From assembly GCA_026196875.1 (NCBI GenBank), contig JAPHTP010000083.1, positions 41,802 through 105,801 of the forward strand: a stretch of 64,000 bases of DNA, written 5' to 3'. This document shows, one piece after another, positions 1 through 11,247 of this stretch. The notes beneath the pieces were generated by a model. It did no database searches. It worked only from the letters and a program-made list of their open reading frames with translations, and was not told the DNA's origin. The DNA is from Kangiellaceae bacterium (GTDB taxonomy: Bacteria; Pseudomonadota; Gammaproteobacteria; Enterobacterales; Kangiellaceae). The number at the start of each line of letters is the position of its first letter. Position 1 is the stretch's first letter. The translations under genes and the position numbers were made by a program.

Positions 1-1523
<1,523 letters not shown>

Positions 1524-1555
1524 TCTAAGTCTAGTAAATAACGCACTTTAAAATT

Positions 1556-1586
1556 AAAAAAGCCGGGAAATTTCTCGGCTTTTTTA
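1556..1586 (+). terminator. Rho-independent terminator after norCB
   Basis: A ten-base stem (AGCCGGGAAA with TTTCTCGGCT, one G-U pair) is flanked by an A run before and a T run after. It separates norCB from norQD, which therefore need their own promoter. Confidence 0.9.
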
Positions 1587-1743
1587 TTGTGCTATTTTTA
1601 CTTGTACGACATTTTTATTATATCAAATAGCTGATAAATACCTGACTAAATTACATAGGTATGACCCACATCAGCATTCACAACCGCCAATTTGATAATC
1701 TACAAATACTCGAATTATTTTTGATAAGCAACAGAGTATTCCA

Positions 1744-2553
1744 ATGGATGCAAAAACCATGATCGAAACCAGTGACATTCCAATGTACGTACCTCAACAT
1801 AATGAAGTTGATGTGTTTCAAATGGCATTTGAAAACCAACTTCCATTAATGCTTAAGGGGCCGACTGGGTGCGGAAAAACACGCTTTGTTACTCATATGG
1901 CAGAAAAACTCGGACGCCCTTTATATACCGTAGCATGTCATGATGATTTAACTGCGGCAGACTTAGTTGGCCGATATCTAATTGAAGGAGGCCAAACCGT
2001 TTGGCGCGATGGTCCGTTGACCCGCGCTGTTCGAGAAGGTGGTATTTGTTATTTAGACGAAGTGGTGGAAGCGCGCAAAGATACAACGGTTGTTATCCAC
2101 CCCTTATCTGACGATAGACGTCAGTTACCGATTGATCGCACAGGAGAGTTACTGCAAGCGCCAGACGATTTTATGCTCGTTATTTCATACAACCCAGGCT
2201 ATCAAAACCTACTAAAAGGACTAAAGCCGTCTACAAGGCAGCGTTTCGTTTCATTGACTTTTGATTACCCGAAAAGCGAAACCGAGCAATCAATAATTAG
2301 CAAAGAAACAGGCGTAGATGATTTTACGGTTAGACAATTGGTTGACTTATCAAATGCATTACGGCGACTAAAAGATCACGATTTGGAAGAATCAGTTTCC
2401 ACCCGCCTAATCGTTTACACTGCCACTTTAATTAAGGCTGGTATGGATCCTATTCAAGCTTGTAGAGCCGCGTTGATCGAACCATTGAGCGACGACGAAG
2501 AAGTAGTAAAAGCCTTGATGGAAGTCGTTGTAGCTAAACTTGATGTTGAGTAG
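1744..2553 (+). CDS. norQ: MoxR-type AAA+ ATPase NorQ/NirQ
   Basis: NorQ works with the VWA protein NorD to insert or activate the non-haem iron FeB of NorB; it acts in the cytoplasm as an AAA+ ring. The 269-residue protein is full length for the family. Walker A is GPTGCGKT (residues 39-46) and Walker B is ICYLDE (101-106). The YNPGYQ segment and the arginine-rich stretch after it (TRQRF) match the MoxR/NorQ sensor region. No clear Shine-Dalgarno precedes the first ATG. A degenerate FNR-like site (TTGAT-AATC-TACAA, 1692-1705) lies upstream, but its centre would put transcription only a few bases before the ATG, so I do not call it. norD follows after 39 bases. Confidence 0.95.
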   Translation: MDAKTMIETSDIPMYVPQHNEVDVFQMAFENQLPLMLKGPTGCGKTRFVTHMAEKLGRPLYTVACHDDLTAADLVGRYLIEGGQTVWRDGPLTRAVREGGICYLDEVVEARKDTTVVIHPLSDDRRQLPIDRTGELLQAPDDFMLVISYNPGYQNLLKGLKPSTRQRFVSLTFDYPKSETEQSIISKETGVDDFTVRQLVDLSNALRRLKDHDLEESVSTRLIVYTATLIKAGMDPIQACRAALIEPLSDDEEVVKALMEVVVAKLDVE

Positions 2554-2592
2554 CTACATAACAATGTCGAAAGTAGCGAGTAAATAACGCTT

Positions 2593-4437
2593 ATGGAAGA
2601 ATATGTCGGCCAGATTTGGCATAAGTATATAACTAAAGCAGCTTCACTTGAATTTGCCGAAGCAAAAGTCGAGTTAAATGATATTCGCCATACACTAGCA
2701 ATTCAATTTCGTGCATTCGGCGGTGATCTAGCGTTAGAACTTAAAGACGCATTGAACAAGGACTGGGAGGGTAAACGAAGTTTTCTCAGTAAGCTAGCTT
2801 CATCTCAACAGAAAATGGAATTGGCTTCGGTTGGGATCAACAATCTTTATCTTCCCAAGCATATCGCTATTTTTCCTGATAAAGAGCTTAATAAAAAAAC
2901 CTACCTTTGGCTAAGTGCGCTCTTAGCGAGTTATGAAAATTCGACCGGTACTAATTGGCTCGAAGATAACGTTAAATCTGTAAATAAGACATTAAGCCTA
3001 TTTCCAGGGTTAAGGAGGACCTATCGTGTTTTATCTCAGGAGCATGTAAAGCTCAGAAGCAAAATAAAAACGCTGAAGCAAACAGAAGATGAACTGATCA
3101 TTCAAAGGCTTTTATTATCTCCGGATATATCGGAAGTGAGCGATCTGAATCTGGATAGCTTTAACCCCAAAGATATCTTTCCTGTTCCGCTTTGGTGCGA
3201 TCCTTTTCCTGCAGAAGCAACCAGAATAGAAAAAAAGCTAAAAGATACTCAAACAGAATCTGATATCGCGAAGCACGAAAAAGCCAAAAAAGTCGACTTA
3301 AGAAAAAAAGGCGAGCACGTTGATGACATCGATGAAAAAGATGGCTTAATGGCATTTCGCCTGGATAGTGTTTTTTCTTGGACTGAATATATTCCTGTTG
3401 ATAGAACTGCAGATGAAGAAAATGAAGACCAAGCGGCCTTGGCGGCTGAGGACATCGACCAAATATCAGTGGTGCGAGGTTCAGAAACAACCGCAGGTAA
3501 GCTTAAGTTTGATTTGGACCTACCAGGCTCAGATCAGGATGACATAACAATTAACGAAGGTATCAAATTGCCTGAATGGGATTACAGAAAGTCGGCACTT
3601 CAAAAAGACTTCTGTAGGCTCCACACAATGCAACCCAGGAAAGTTGAAAAGCATGAGTTTTCACCAAAGCTTCGTGAAAAAGCCAAACGATTGAAAGCCC
3701 AATTCGAATTTCTCGTAATGCAAAAACAGTGGTTAAAAGGTCAACCTGATGGTAGCGAAATTGATCTCGAGCGATTTATTTTGCGTCAAGCCGATGAATT
3801 AAATGGCCAAGTGAAGCAGGATAGTAATCTATATCTGGAACTCCGCCAGAATTCACGTAGTTTGTCGTGTTTACTATTGGCAGATTTAAGTTTATCGACC
3901 GATAGCTATGTAAACAACGAGTCTAAAATAATCGATATGATTAAAGACTCCCTTTACCTATTTTCTGAGTCTCTGTCAGCGACCCAAGATCGATTCGCTA
4001 TCGGAGGGTTTTCGTCCAAACGAAGAGATATGGTCCGTTACTACCCGATCAAGTCCTTTGATGAAAAACAATCGAAAACTACTTTAGACAAAATTTCTTC
4101 ATTAACACCTGGCTACTATACGCGTATGGGCGCTGCAATTCGACACGCGGCCAATCAACTGGAAAAAGAATCGACTGAAACTAAATTACTGCTATTGCTC
4201 AGTGATGGAAAACCTAATGATATTGATCTATATGAAGGGCGCTACGGTATTGAAGACACTAAGCATGCCGTACGCGAAGCATTTACTAAAGGAATAAGAG
4301 TGTTCTGTGTAACCATCGACGACGAAGATAATAATTATCTTCCTTATATTTTTGGTTCGGCCAATTACATCAAAATTAAGCGAGCCACTGAATTACCGGA
4401 GAAGCTACCAAAGCTATATTCACTGCTGACCAAGTAG
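2593..4437 (+). CDS. norD: VWA-domain nitric oxide reductase activation protein NorD
   Basis: NorD is the von Willebrand factor A partner of NorQ and is needed for active NO reductase. The 614-residue protein has the family layout: a long, charged, mostly helical N-terminal part (about 1-420) and a C-terminal VWA domain. The metal-ion (MIDAS) motif is D-L-S-L-S at residues 431-435 (LLLADLSLSTDS), followed by the expected TRMGAAIRHA and LLLLLSDGKPND segments. Residues roughly 220-300 form an acidic and lysine-rich linker. It lies just downstream of norQ on the same strand, as in most denitrifiers. Confidence 0.95.
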   Translation: MEEYVGQIWHKYITKAASLEFAEAKVELNDIRHTLAIQFRAFGGDLALELKDALNKDWEGKRSFLSKLASSQQKMELASVGINNLYLPKHIAIFPDKELNKKTYLWLSALLASYENSTGTNWLEDNVKSVNKTLSLFPGLRRTYRVLSQEHVKLRSKIKTLKQTEDELIIQRLLLSPDISEVSDLNLDSFNPKDIFPVPLWCDPFPAEATRIEKKLKDTQTESDIAKHEKAKKVDLRKKGEHVDDIDEKDGLMAFRLDSVFSWTEYIPVDRTADEENEDQAALAAEDIDQISVVRGSETTAGKLKFDLDLPGSDQDDITINEGIKLPEWDYRKSALQKDFCRLHTMQPRKVEKHEFSPKLREKAKRLKAQFEFLVMQKQWLKGQPDGSEIDLERFILRQADELNGQVKQDSNLYLELRQNSRSLSCLLLADLSLSTDSYVNNESKIIDMIKDSLYLFSESLSATQDRFAIGGFSSKRRDMVRYYPIKSFDEKQSKTTLDKISSLTPGYYTRMGAAIRHAANQLEKESTETKLLLLLSDGKPNDIDLYEGRYGIEDTKHAVREAFTKGIRVFCVTIDDEDNNYLPYIFGSANYIKIKRATELPEKLPKLYSLLTK

Positions 4438-4476
4438 TTTTTCCATAAATTAAAATGGAGTATCTGTAATTAGCCT

Positions 4477-5685
4477 ATGGACACTTCGACAGTCATTTTA
4501 CAGATAGCTGCGATTTTGATCATCGCCAGAATTTTTGGCGAAATTGCAGTTCGCTTTAGTGCTCCGGCGGTTATCGGAGAACTAATTGCTGGAGTCATTC
4601 TTGGCCCGACTCTATTCAATATTATCCAACCAGACGGAATGATTCGAATACTCGCGGAGATCGGTATCATTCTTCTCCTTTTCCAAATCGGATTAGAAAC
4701 CAATATTCAAAACTTAGCAGCCTCTGGAAGAAAGTCAGTAATCGTTGCCATAGGTGGCTTTATTATTCCTTTTGTTGCTTGCTATGCACTCAGTTACTAT
4801 TGGTTCGGGCTTTCGCAATTAGTATCCCTGCTCATAGCAGGCACAATGACAGCCACTAGTATAGGGATCACCATGCGCTCCCTCAAAGACATCGGGCAAG
4901 AGCAAAGCAAAGAAGGGCAAATTGTTTTAGGAGCAGCAGTACTCGATGATATATTTGGTGTGTTACTACTTGCGGTTCTTTTTGATTTTTCTCAAAACGG
5001 CGAAGTTAATTTAGTAAGTACAGCAAGAATACTTCTATTTATGACAGTGTTCTTCCTAATAGCACCGACGATTGCTAAATTCCTTAGCCTATTAATCAGA
5101 AAGCACGAGCGAGTCACAAAGCTTCCGGGGTTAGTACCTACAACCATTGTTTCTTTAGTACTTTTTCTTGCATGGTTATCTCATGCGATAGGTATTCCAG
5201 AACTACTCGGAGGATTCGCTACAGGCCTGGCTTTATCCAGAAGATTTTTTATTCCATTTGGCATGTCCTTAAAAGCCGACTCAGAGTTTTCGGATAAAAT
5301 CCATAACCAGATGAAGCCAATCATTCAGCTCTTCACACCGATCTTTTTTGTCACTGTGGGATTGTCTTTGGACTTAAGTTCAATAGATTGGACTTCAACT
5401 TTTTTCTGGTATTTTTCTATCTCATTAACTGCAGTGGCAATTGTCTCCAAAATGGGCGGAGCCATGCTAATCAAGGAAAATTTTGCCCGTCGAGTGGTGA
5501 CGGGTATGGCCATGGTACCGCGAGGTGAAGTTGGGTTAATTTTTGCCGAGCTTGGCCGTTCTACCGGGCTTTTAAACAATGAAATCTATGCAACTGTGGT
5601 AATTGTAATTGCGTATACCACCCTCTTTACACCATTTTGGCTGAAGTTGTTTTATAAGCGATTTGGCAAATATATGGATGATTAG
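4477..5685 (+). CDS. CPA2-family Na+(K+)/H+ antiporter, NapA-like
   Basis: This inner-membrane cation/proton antiporter has 402 residues and about 12 hydrophobic segments. It ends after the transport domain and has no TrkA-N nucleotide-binding tail, so it resembles NapA rather than full-length KefB/KefC. The paired acidic residues of the transport core are visible as LDDIFG (Asp157-Asp158), which in NapA-type proteins indicates electrogenic exchange. The late GMAMVPRGEVGLIFAELG motif is also typical. It starts 39 bases after norD on the same strand; read-through from norD is possible, but a functional link to NO reduction is not established. Confidence 0.85.
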   Translation: MDTSTVILQIAAILIIARIFGEIAVRFSAPAVIGELIAGVILGPTLFNIIQPDGMIRILAEIGIILLLFQIGLETNIQNLAASGRKSVIVAIGGFIIPFVACYALSYYWFGLSQLVSLLIAGTMTATSIGITMRSLKDIGQEQSKEGQIVLGAAVLDDIFGVLLLAVLFDFSQNGEVNLVSTARILLFMTVFFLIAPTIAKFLSLLIRKHERVTKLPGLVPTTIVSLVLFLAWLSHAIGIPELLGGFATGLALSRRFFIPFGMSLKADSEFSDKIHNQMKPIIQLFTPIFFVTVGLSLDLSSIDWTSTFFWYFSISLTAVAIVSKMGGAMLIKENFARRVVTGMAMVPRGEVGLIFAELGRSTGLLNNEIYATVVIVIAYTTLFTPFWLKLFYKRFGKYMDD

Positions 5686-5724
5686 ATGTTGGTATAAAAA
5701 ATTGCTCAGGAACAAATTTTGATG

Positions 5725-5754
5725 CAAGCTCGTAAAGAGAGGTAAACGAGCTTG
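5725..5754. terminator. Hairpin between convergent genes
   Basis: CAAGCTCGT pairs perfectly with ACGAGCTTG across a 12-base loop, between the 3' ends of the antiporter gene and the POT transporter gene. There is no clear T tract on either side, so termination is inferred from position and the nine-base stem. Confidence 0.55.
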
Positions 5755-5790
5755 CCGAGTGGTTTAATTACGTTTTCCGAACTAACCGAT

Positions 5791-7341
5791 TTAGCCTTTG
5801 TTCATTTCCATACGAAATAACCACTTACCGTATAGTAAAATACCGACAGCTGAAACCGCACCAATCACCCCAATAACGTACCAAGCATTACCGACATTAT
5901 GCATAGCGTAAAGTTGGCTAGTTAGGGCTTGGGCATTTTCACCAGTAAACTCAACCAGTTTCGAAAATCCTTCACCTTGCGGAACTGCAGTAATTTGATC
6001 AGCAGTCATACCTTTATCTGCAAGCATTTGTCGTGCGAAGTTTTCCTTTGAAGCAAACTCATTGTATAGCCAAGGACCGAAATACCCTTCAAGTCCCCAG
6101 CCAATTCCCTGAGGTAACATGACAAATCCCAAATACATTGCGCGCTTGTTTTTCGGTGCAATGTTGGACATATATTCATTTTTCTTAGGGCTAATCATCA
6201 TTTCGCCCAAACTGAATAAGGCGACTGCAAAAAGAACAATCCAAGCGCTTTCAAATCCACCGATTAGGATCATCGAAACGACACTTGCGACAGCACCGGC
6301 AAACATTGCGGTAGTGATCCGGTAATGTGCTGTCCAAGCTGCGACCAGGAAACACGTCAACATAATCATTGCGGCATTTAAGTTAACTATTCCTTCCGGT
6401 TCAATTCTGGTTCCTTCATGGTTCATCCCAAGGAAAAAGCGGGCAAAGCTACTATCCGTGCCACCAGCACCAAATAAATCAGTGACAATTACCGAAGTAT
6501 CCACCCAATCCTTAACGTGCAATGGTAAGACATCAAATAAGGCATTGAACATAAACCAGAAGCCGGCGAAAACTAACATGTACCAATAAACGATCGGCTT
6601 TCTTAATTCAGACCAAGCGTCTTTCCACAAGTGTTGTTGTTTGATTTCACCCGATTCAACTTTTTCCTTTAGCTTTAATCGTTCTTCTTTTCCGGGTTCT
6701 TTATAAGTGAGTAACAAAAGAAAGTTAAGAGAGATAATTCCGGCACATACGAAGAACAAGCTATCCCAAGAAAGCTGGCGGAAATGAACGGCTACAATCG
6801 GACCTAGGAAGCCACCAATATTTACGACTTGATAAAAAATCCCCCACGCCATTGAGCCGCTTTCTTTTTTAACCGCATTACCAAGTGTCCCTTGAATTCC
6901 GGGTTTAAAGATCCCCGTGCCGGTTGCAAGTAGTACAGCGCCACACATAAATCCCCAGAAACTAGGGAAAAATGCCATGCAAAGATAACCGGCAATTTTT
7001 ATTATCGTAGAAGCAAAAATGGTTTCTTTATAACCAATACGATCGGATACTCCGCCGGAGAATACCGGGATAAAAGTCTGCACTAGTGCCCAGGTCATGG
7101 TGATAAGACCGTAGTCGGTTATTGTTAACCCTAAAGCCCCTTCAGAAACCGGTGATGTTGCATACAAGGCGGCACTAGCCTTCACACCGTAGTAGGCTAA
7201 ACGCTCTACCATTTCCATGCCACAAACCAGCCAGAACACATAGCCTAAGCTAACAATGGCCGCGATCATCCCAAGTTGTTTGGTATCTGCCAGCTGATTC
7301 TCGTCAGATAATTCGATTGTTGAACTATTATTTTCAGACAT
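5791..7341 (-). CDS. POT/PTR-type MFS transporter (proton-coupled peptide uptake family)
   Basis: A 516-residue inner-membrane protein with 12 or more helices. The N-terminal ERLAYYGVKA segment matches the ExxER-type proton-coupling motif of helix 1 in proton-dependent oligopeptide transporters, and GTGIFKPGIQGTLG matches the PTR family signature in helices 4-5. Substrate is probably di- or tripeptides, but bacterial POT members vary and the substrate cannot be read from sequence. It is convergent with the antiporter gene and appears monocistronic. Confidence 0.85.
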   Translation of the reverse strand: MSENNSSTIELSDENQLADTKQLGMIAAIVSLGYVFWLVCGMEMVERLAYYGVKASAALYATSPVSEGALGLTITDYGLITMTWALVQTFIPVFSGGVSDRIGYKETIFASTIIKIAGYLCMAFFPSFWGFMCGAVLLATGTGIFKPGIQGTLGNAVKKESGSMAWGIFYQVVNIGGFLGPIVAVHFRQLSWDSLFFVCAGIISLNFLLLLTYKEPGKEERLKLKEKVESGEIKQQHLWKDAWSELRKPIVYWYMLVFAGFWFMFNALFDVLPLHVKDWVDTSVIVTDLFGAGGTDSSFARFFLGMNHEGTRIEPEGIVNLNAAMIMLTCFLVAAWTAHYRITTAMFAGAVASVVSMILIGGFESAWIVLFAVALFSLGEMMISPKKNEYMSNIAPKNKRAMYLGFVMLPQGIGWGLEGYFGPWLYNEFASKENFARQMLADKGMTADQITAVPQGEGFSKLVEFTGENAQALTSQLYAMHNVGNAWYVIGVIGAVSAVGILLYGKWLFRMEMNKG

Positions 7342-7506
7342 TTGTTGATTGCCCCTACTACTTTACGCCGCTAATTTCTGCTGCGTGATTTATTTATAAT
7401 TGTGTAAAAGGACTAACTTTATCGAGAAAATAGATAGATTGGAATGCTTTGGGGATTATTTCACTGATTATTCACTCAAGGCCTAGATAAAGAACTACTT
7501 GCTATC

Positions 7507-8679
7507 TCAGACTTTGGCGTATGACTTACGAAACTCGGTTGGAGTTTTACCGGTTTCCTTTTTAAAGACCTTATAAAAGGATGAACGCGCATTAAAGCCA
7601 ACCCCCAAGGCAATATTCAGTACGGTATCTTCATTGGCAATAATTTGGGGTTTAGCAGATTCAATCCGCCATTTATTGACGAAATCGAAAAAGTTTGTCC
7701 CCATAGTTTCATTTAACGTTTGAGAAATGTAGTTGGGAGAAACGGCAACATGTTTTGCGAGTTTTTGCAATGACAGGCCAGGATCTAAATGCAGCTGATC
7801 TTGCTCCATCGCCAGGTTAATCTTACCGGCAATACGCTCAGCCTGATCGTCACCCAGTGCCGAGCGTTGGTACTTACTGCGCGTTTCGACCTTGTCATTT
7901 GTGGAGATATTGGTTTCACTCTCAATGTAGCGCCCCTCAAAACCAGGTTTTTGGCGTAACCCCCAATAAGCCAAAGTCCACACTAACACCAGCAATAGTG
8001 TCGAACCAACTCTATGCCCAAATAACGAATGCTCCTGAACTAGTGTCGAGACCAAACTGGCGAAACCCACAAGCCAGGTTCCCGCAATAATCAGAAGCAC
8101 CCAACTTAACCAGCCCAATTCACGATGTTCATTACTTGCAAATAGGTCTTTTAATTGTTTTCTATATTGAGAGAGGCGAATAATTATACGAATGACATAA
8201 TAGCCCGACTGTACCGCCCAAAGCAGCATTGCCAGCAGCATACTTAAAACCACCAGCAGCGGAAATCCGCTGTCAATGTCCGACTCTTCACTAAAAATAA
8301 ATAGCCGCATTTCCAGTGGCAGGCTCAGTAGCAATGCAGTGACCACCAGACCGAATAAGAATGGTAGAAATTGAACCATGTGTTTAGGGTGTAAACGCCA
8401 TGGTGTGCTTGACGTTAGTCCTTCAACGTAGAGCCAAAGCGAAGGCGCGAGCAAAAGCCATGCAGGAAATATTGAAGCAATGTAAATAGTAGTCCACCCG
8501 GGAAACAGCAAAAACGCAACCGGCCCTAAGGCGATAACCCCATTAGCAATAAAGAAAATAGCCAAAGGCAAATAGGTTCGCGTGTGAAATGCGCGTACCA
8601 AAAGTTGCGAGAGACAAAAGCCAATTTGCCCCAGCGTTACCATGGTAATTGCAAACACAACCAAATCTTCCAAGCTCAC
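7507..8679 (-). CDS. AraC-family transcriptional regulator with N-terminal membrane domain
   Basis: Residues 1 to about 240 form seven hydrophobic segments and residues about 290-390 an AraC-type double helix-turn-helix (LSLQKLAKHVAVSPNYISQ..., then ALGVGFNARSSFYKVFKKETG). Such proteins are membrane-tethered regulators whose ligand is usually unknown. The first codon used is GTG; its GAGAGG ribosome site is only two bases away, so a TTG two codons later, at a better spacing of eight bases, may be the true start. It is divergent from the DUF4386 gene, and an inverted repeat lies between them. Confidence 0.85.
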   Translation of the reverse strand: MSLEDLVVFAITMVTLGQIGFCLSQLLVRAFHTRTYLPLAIFFIANGVIALGPVAFLLFPGWTTIYIASIFPAWLLLAPSLWLYVEGLTSSTPWRLHPKHMVQFLPFLFGLVVTALLLSLPLEMRLFIFSEESDIDSGFPLLVVLSMLLAMLLWAVQSGYYVIRIIIRLSQYRKQLKDLFASNEHRELGWLSWVLLIIAGTWLVGFASLVSTLVQEHSLFGHRVGSTLLLVLVWTLAYWGLRQKPGFEGRYIESETNISTNDKVETRSKYQRSALGDDQAERIAGKINLAMEQDQLHLDPGLSLQKLAKHVAVSPNYISQTLNETMGTNFFDFVNKWRIESAKPQIIANEDTVLNIALGVGFNARSSFYKVFKKETGKTPTEFRKSYAKV

Positions 8680-8744
8680 ATCCTCTCAACCATTGCGTGA
8701 TGTCGATTCTACCTCGTTTTTGCCCACTTAAAATACACAAAAAT

Positions 8745-8766
8745 GTCCGTCCTTATAGTCACGGAC
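8745..8766. promoter_or_regulatory. Inverted repeat between divergent regulator and DUF4386 gene
   Basis: GTCCGT and ACGGAC form a perfect six-base inverted repeat with a ten-base spacer, 65 bases upstream of the AraC-type gene. Position suggests an operator for autoregulation, but the repeat is short and this is inference. Confidence 0.3.
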
Positions 8767-8921
8767 GACTGGGCTCAATCGGTATGTCAAGATTCTACTT
8801 CATTGGTGAATATTTGAACTGACAGAGCGGAGTGACTAGCAAGACATTCAAATAACGAGCAAGTAACTTTATTCAGCCCTTGCGTACACCAACATGTCAT
8901 AACATATAAGGATAAACCTAA

Positions 8922-9611
8922 ATGAACAACCTGCAAAAAATGGGTGGTATTGCAGCCCTCTCCGAAGCACTCTTATATTTGGCTGCATTTATTTTTTTTG
9001 GTGCTGTTTGGGATTTTCCATCAAACTCCAGCGTCGAACAGAAGCTACTCTATTTAATAGAGAACCAAGTGATTCTGCATATTGCACACTTCGTTTTATA
9101 TATCCTGTTTGGCATTATCTTGCTGGTGCTCGTACTAGCAATACATGAACGTTTGCATAAGCATGCCAATCTTCTTTCAAAGATGGCTGCCGCCTTCGGT
9201 TTAATATGGGTTGGTCTTGTCATAGCCAGCGGAATGATCGCCAACATAGGGCTCAACGAAGTTATTGAACTCGCCGTGCTCGAACCAGAACAAGCCAGAC
9301 CCGTCTGGTTATCGGTTAACACCATTGTGGAAGGCTTGGGGGGTGGAAATGAAATTGTTGGAGGTCTTTGGGTTCTACTTTTAAGTATTGCTGCTTTAAA
9401 AACAAACACTCTTCCTAATAAGCTCAATTACTTGGGCCTAACAGTTGGATTAGCCGGAGTTTTCACAGTTTATCCGGCAGAAATACTGACGGAGATATTC
9501 GGTGTAAGCCAACTATTATGGTTTGCCTGGTTAGGTTTAGTATTACTGTCATCACCTCAAGATAAACGTTTTCACCAACCAGACCCTAACCAACAACCAA
9601 ACAATGATTGA
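8922..9611 (+). CDS. DUF4386-like membrane protein
   Basis: A 229-residue integral membrane protein with about six hydrophobic segments. The opening (MGGIAALSEALLYLAAF) and the layout resemble DUF4386 proteins, whose function is unknown. It has an AAGGATAAACCTAA region before ATG as a plausible ribosome site. Its last 60 bases overlap the 3' end of the convergent serine hydrolase gene. The divergent AraC-type gene is the obvious candidate regulator. Confidence 0.75.
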   Translation: MNNLQKMGGIAALSEALLYLAAFIFFGAVWDFPSNSSVEQKLLYLIENQVILHIAHFVLYILFGIILLVLVLAIHERLHKHANLLSKMAAAFGLIWVGLVIASGMIANIGLNEVIELAVLEPEQARPVWLSVNTIVEGLGGGNEIVGGLWVLLLSIAALKTNTLPNKLNYLGLTVGLAGVFTVYPAEILTEIFGVSQLLWFAWLGLVLLSSPQDKRFHQPDPNQQPNND

Positions 9612-11078
9612 AATGGAACTCAACACAATCAAGCAGAAAATCAATGGTTGAAAGAACCTAATTGCATTTAAAGGTGCCCCGTAGGCGGACGGTAATAAAA
9701 CTAATAAAAAGTACGGGATAATGAAAGAAATTACAGCGGGAATAATTGCTCTCGATAAATAGTGCTTTTTCTTCCAAGTTTTGAAATCAAGATAGTTACT
9801 CTCGTTGTTAGCTTTAGACTTTAATCTCCAGATAAGCAGAATAACTATAATAGGAATAAGTAATACCAACCAAAACAATATCTTTTCTGAAAATGGAGTA
9901 CCGTAAAGCGTTGCAGGCTTGCCATTTAAGACAGGCCCAATCTGGCTAATCAGAGCAGATAAGTTTACATCGCCAAATGCAGAGCTTGAATTAACCACGA
10001 TAAACCAGCCTATATTTAAGTCCTTTGAGAAACTAATTAATGCCTCAAATCCTGCAGACTGACCAAAGTGGTAGTTAATATTAAAATCGTCTATCTGCCT
10101 ATAATACCATCCCAGCCCATAACCATATTGTTCTTCGGGCGAATCTAGCATTAACATTTTTTGTTTGGTCTCATTCGAAATAATCGAGCTATCATCCGAC
10201 AACATCATCTTTAAGTAGACAAGCATATCCTCAGCAGATGAATAGATACCTCCTTGTGCGGAAGTTAACGGACCTAAATGATCTATCTGTCCTACAGGTT
10301 GTCCAAACCAGTACAAGTGCCCTCTCGCGGCCTGTTCTAAGTATGCTTTTTCTTCTTGCATAAAGCTGTTGGACATTTTTAACGGCGCAAAAATAGTTTC
10401 GCGGACAAATTGAGTGTATTTTTGCCCTGATATTGATTGCACTAAATATCCCAATAACTGGTAGTTAGTATTGGAATATTGAAAGCGCTCTCCAGGAACT
10501 GACGCCAAGCTGTGAATCTTAAGTTCTTTCGCGGCTTGTTCTAGTACATTAGAGTCAGTGTTAACGTTGTCTTGATTTCTATTACCGGTACGCTTAGAAA
10601 ACCCGCTAGTATGGTTGAGTAATTGCTTCACTGTAATTTGATCAGATAGGACTTTATCTTGAGTCTGAAACCAGGGGATGTAATTAACCACGGGCTTATC
10701 AATATCGATTTTTCCGTCTTCATAAAGCTTCATTACCGCAAGTGAGGTAAAAGTTTTCGAAACAGAGCCCAATTTGAAGGGTGTTGAGTGGGCTACGTCT
10801 TCTCCCCCCGGATAAACTTCTCCAAGAGATTTAAGATAAGCTATCTCGCCATTTTCGATAATACCGATGGAAAGCCCGGGCACATTTAGTTGCTCCATCC
10901 CGTCGATTAAGTAAGACTCGATTGTTCTAATTTTTTCCTCTGTAACTAGCGCGGGCTTTGCGCTAACGCTAGCGGCTATTGCAAAATATAGGGCTAGAGT
11001 AGCGACATTGGCTTTGACCGCTATTAACAGTGGCTTTAATAAGTTCATTACTAATATTGGAGTACAGATCCCAAACAT
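9552..11078 (-). CDS. Serine hydrolase, class C beta-lactamase/PBP-like, with C-terminal membrane segments
   Basis: The protein has an N-terminal export segment (signal peptide ending near SVSA-KP), a class C beta-lactamase-like domain (about 45-390) and three C-terminal hydrophobic helices. The catalytic S-x-x-K is S105-V-S-K108, the Y-x-N motif is in FQYSNTNYQ, and an H-x-G motif in NYHFGQSAG replaces the usual KTG. This pattern fits the broad EstB/AmpC-like family of esterases, peptidases and D-amino-acid hydrolases, so resistance cannot be assumed. The start at 11078 has an AAAGGAAA ribosome site; an internal ATG at 11048 would give a tidier signal peptide but has a weaker site. Confidence 0.85.
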   Translation of the reverse strand: MFGICTPILVMNLLKPLLIAVKANVATLALYFAIAASVSAKPALVTEEKIRTIESYLIDGMEQLNVPGLSIGIIENGEIAYLKSLGEVYPGGEDVAHSTPFKLGSVSKTFTSLAVMKLYEDGKIDIDKPVVNYIPWFQTQDKVLSDQITVKQLLNHTSGFSKRTGNRNQDNVNTDSNVLEQAAKELKIHSLASVPGERFQYSNTNYQLLGYLVQSISGQKYTQFVRETIFAPLKMSNSFMQEEKAYLEQAARGHLYWFGQPVGQIDHLGPLTSAQGGIYSSAEDMLVYLKMMLSDDSSIISNETKQKMLMLDSPEEQYGYGLGWYYRQIDDFNINYHFGQSAGFEALISFSKDLNIGWFIVVNSSSAFGDVNLSALISQIGPVLNGKPATLYGTPFSEKILFWLVLLIPIIVILLIWRLKSKANNESNYLDFKTWKKKHYLSRAIIPAVISFIIPYFLLVLLPSAYGAPLNAIRFFQPLIFCLIVLSSISIIVWLLVRVWLVKTFILR

Positions 11079-11247
11079 TGAATTTCCTTTCTATAAATTT
11101 GCAGATGTTTCAAACCCATTGTTACACATGTAACAATATAATTACAAATAAATTATATTACCCACTTTACGGTGATAAAAGGCTTGAAACGCCCAATAGA
11201 AATTCAATACCGATTAATTTGAATAACCCCGCAGGGCTCAGTAGATA

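Noticed and set aside
1692..1705. FNR-like TTGAT-AATC-TACAA before norQ
   Set aside because: Two mismatches in one half, and the deduced transcription start would fall about four bases before the ATG; too weak to call.
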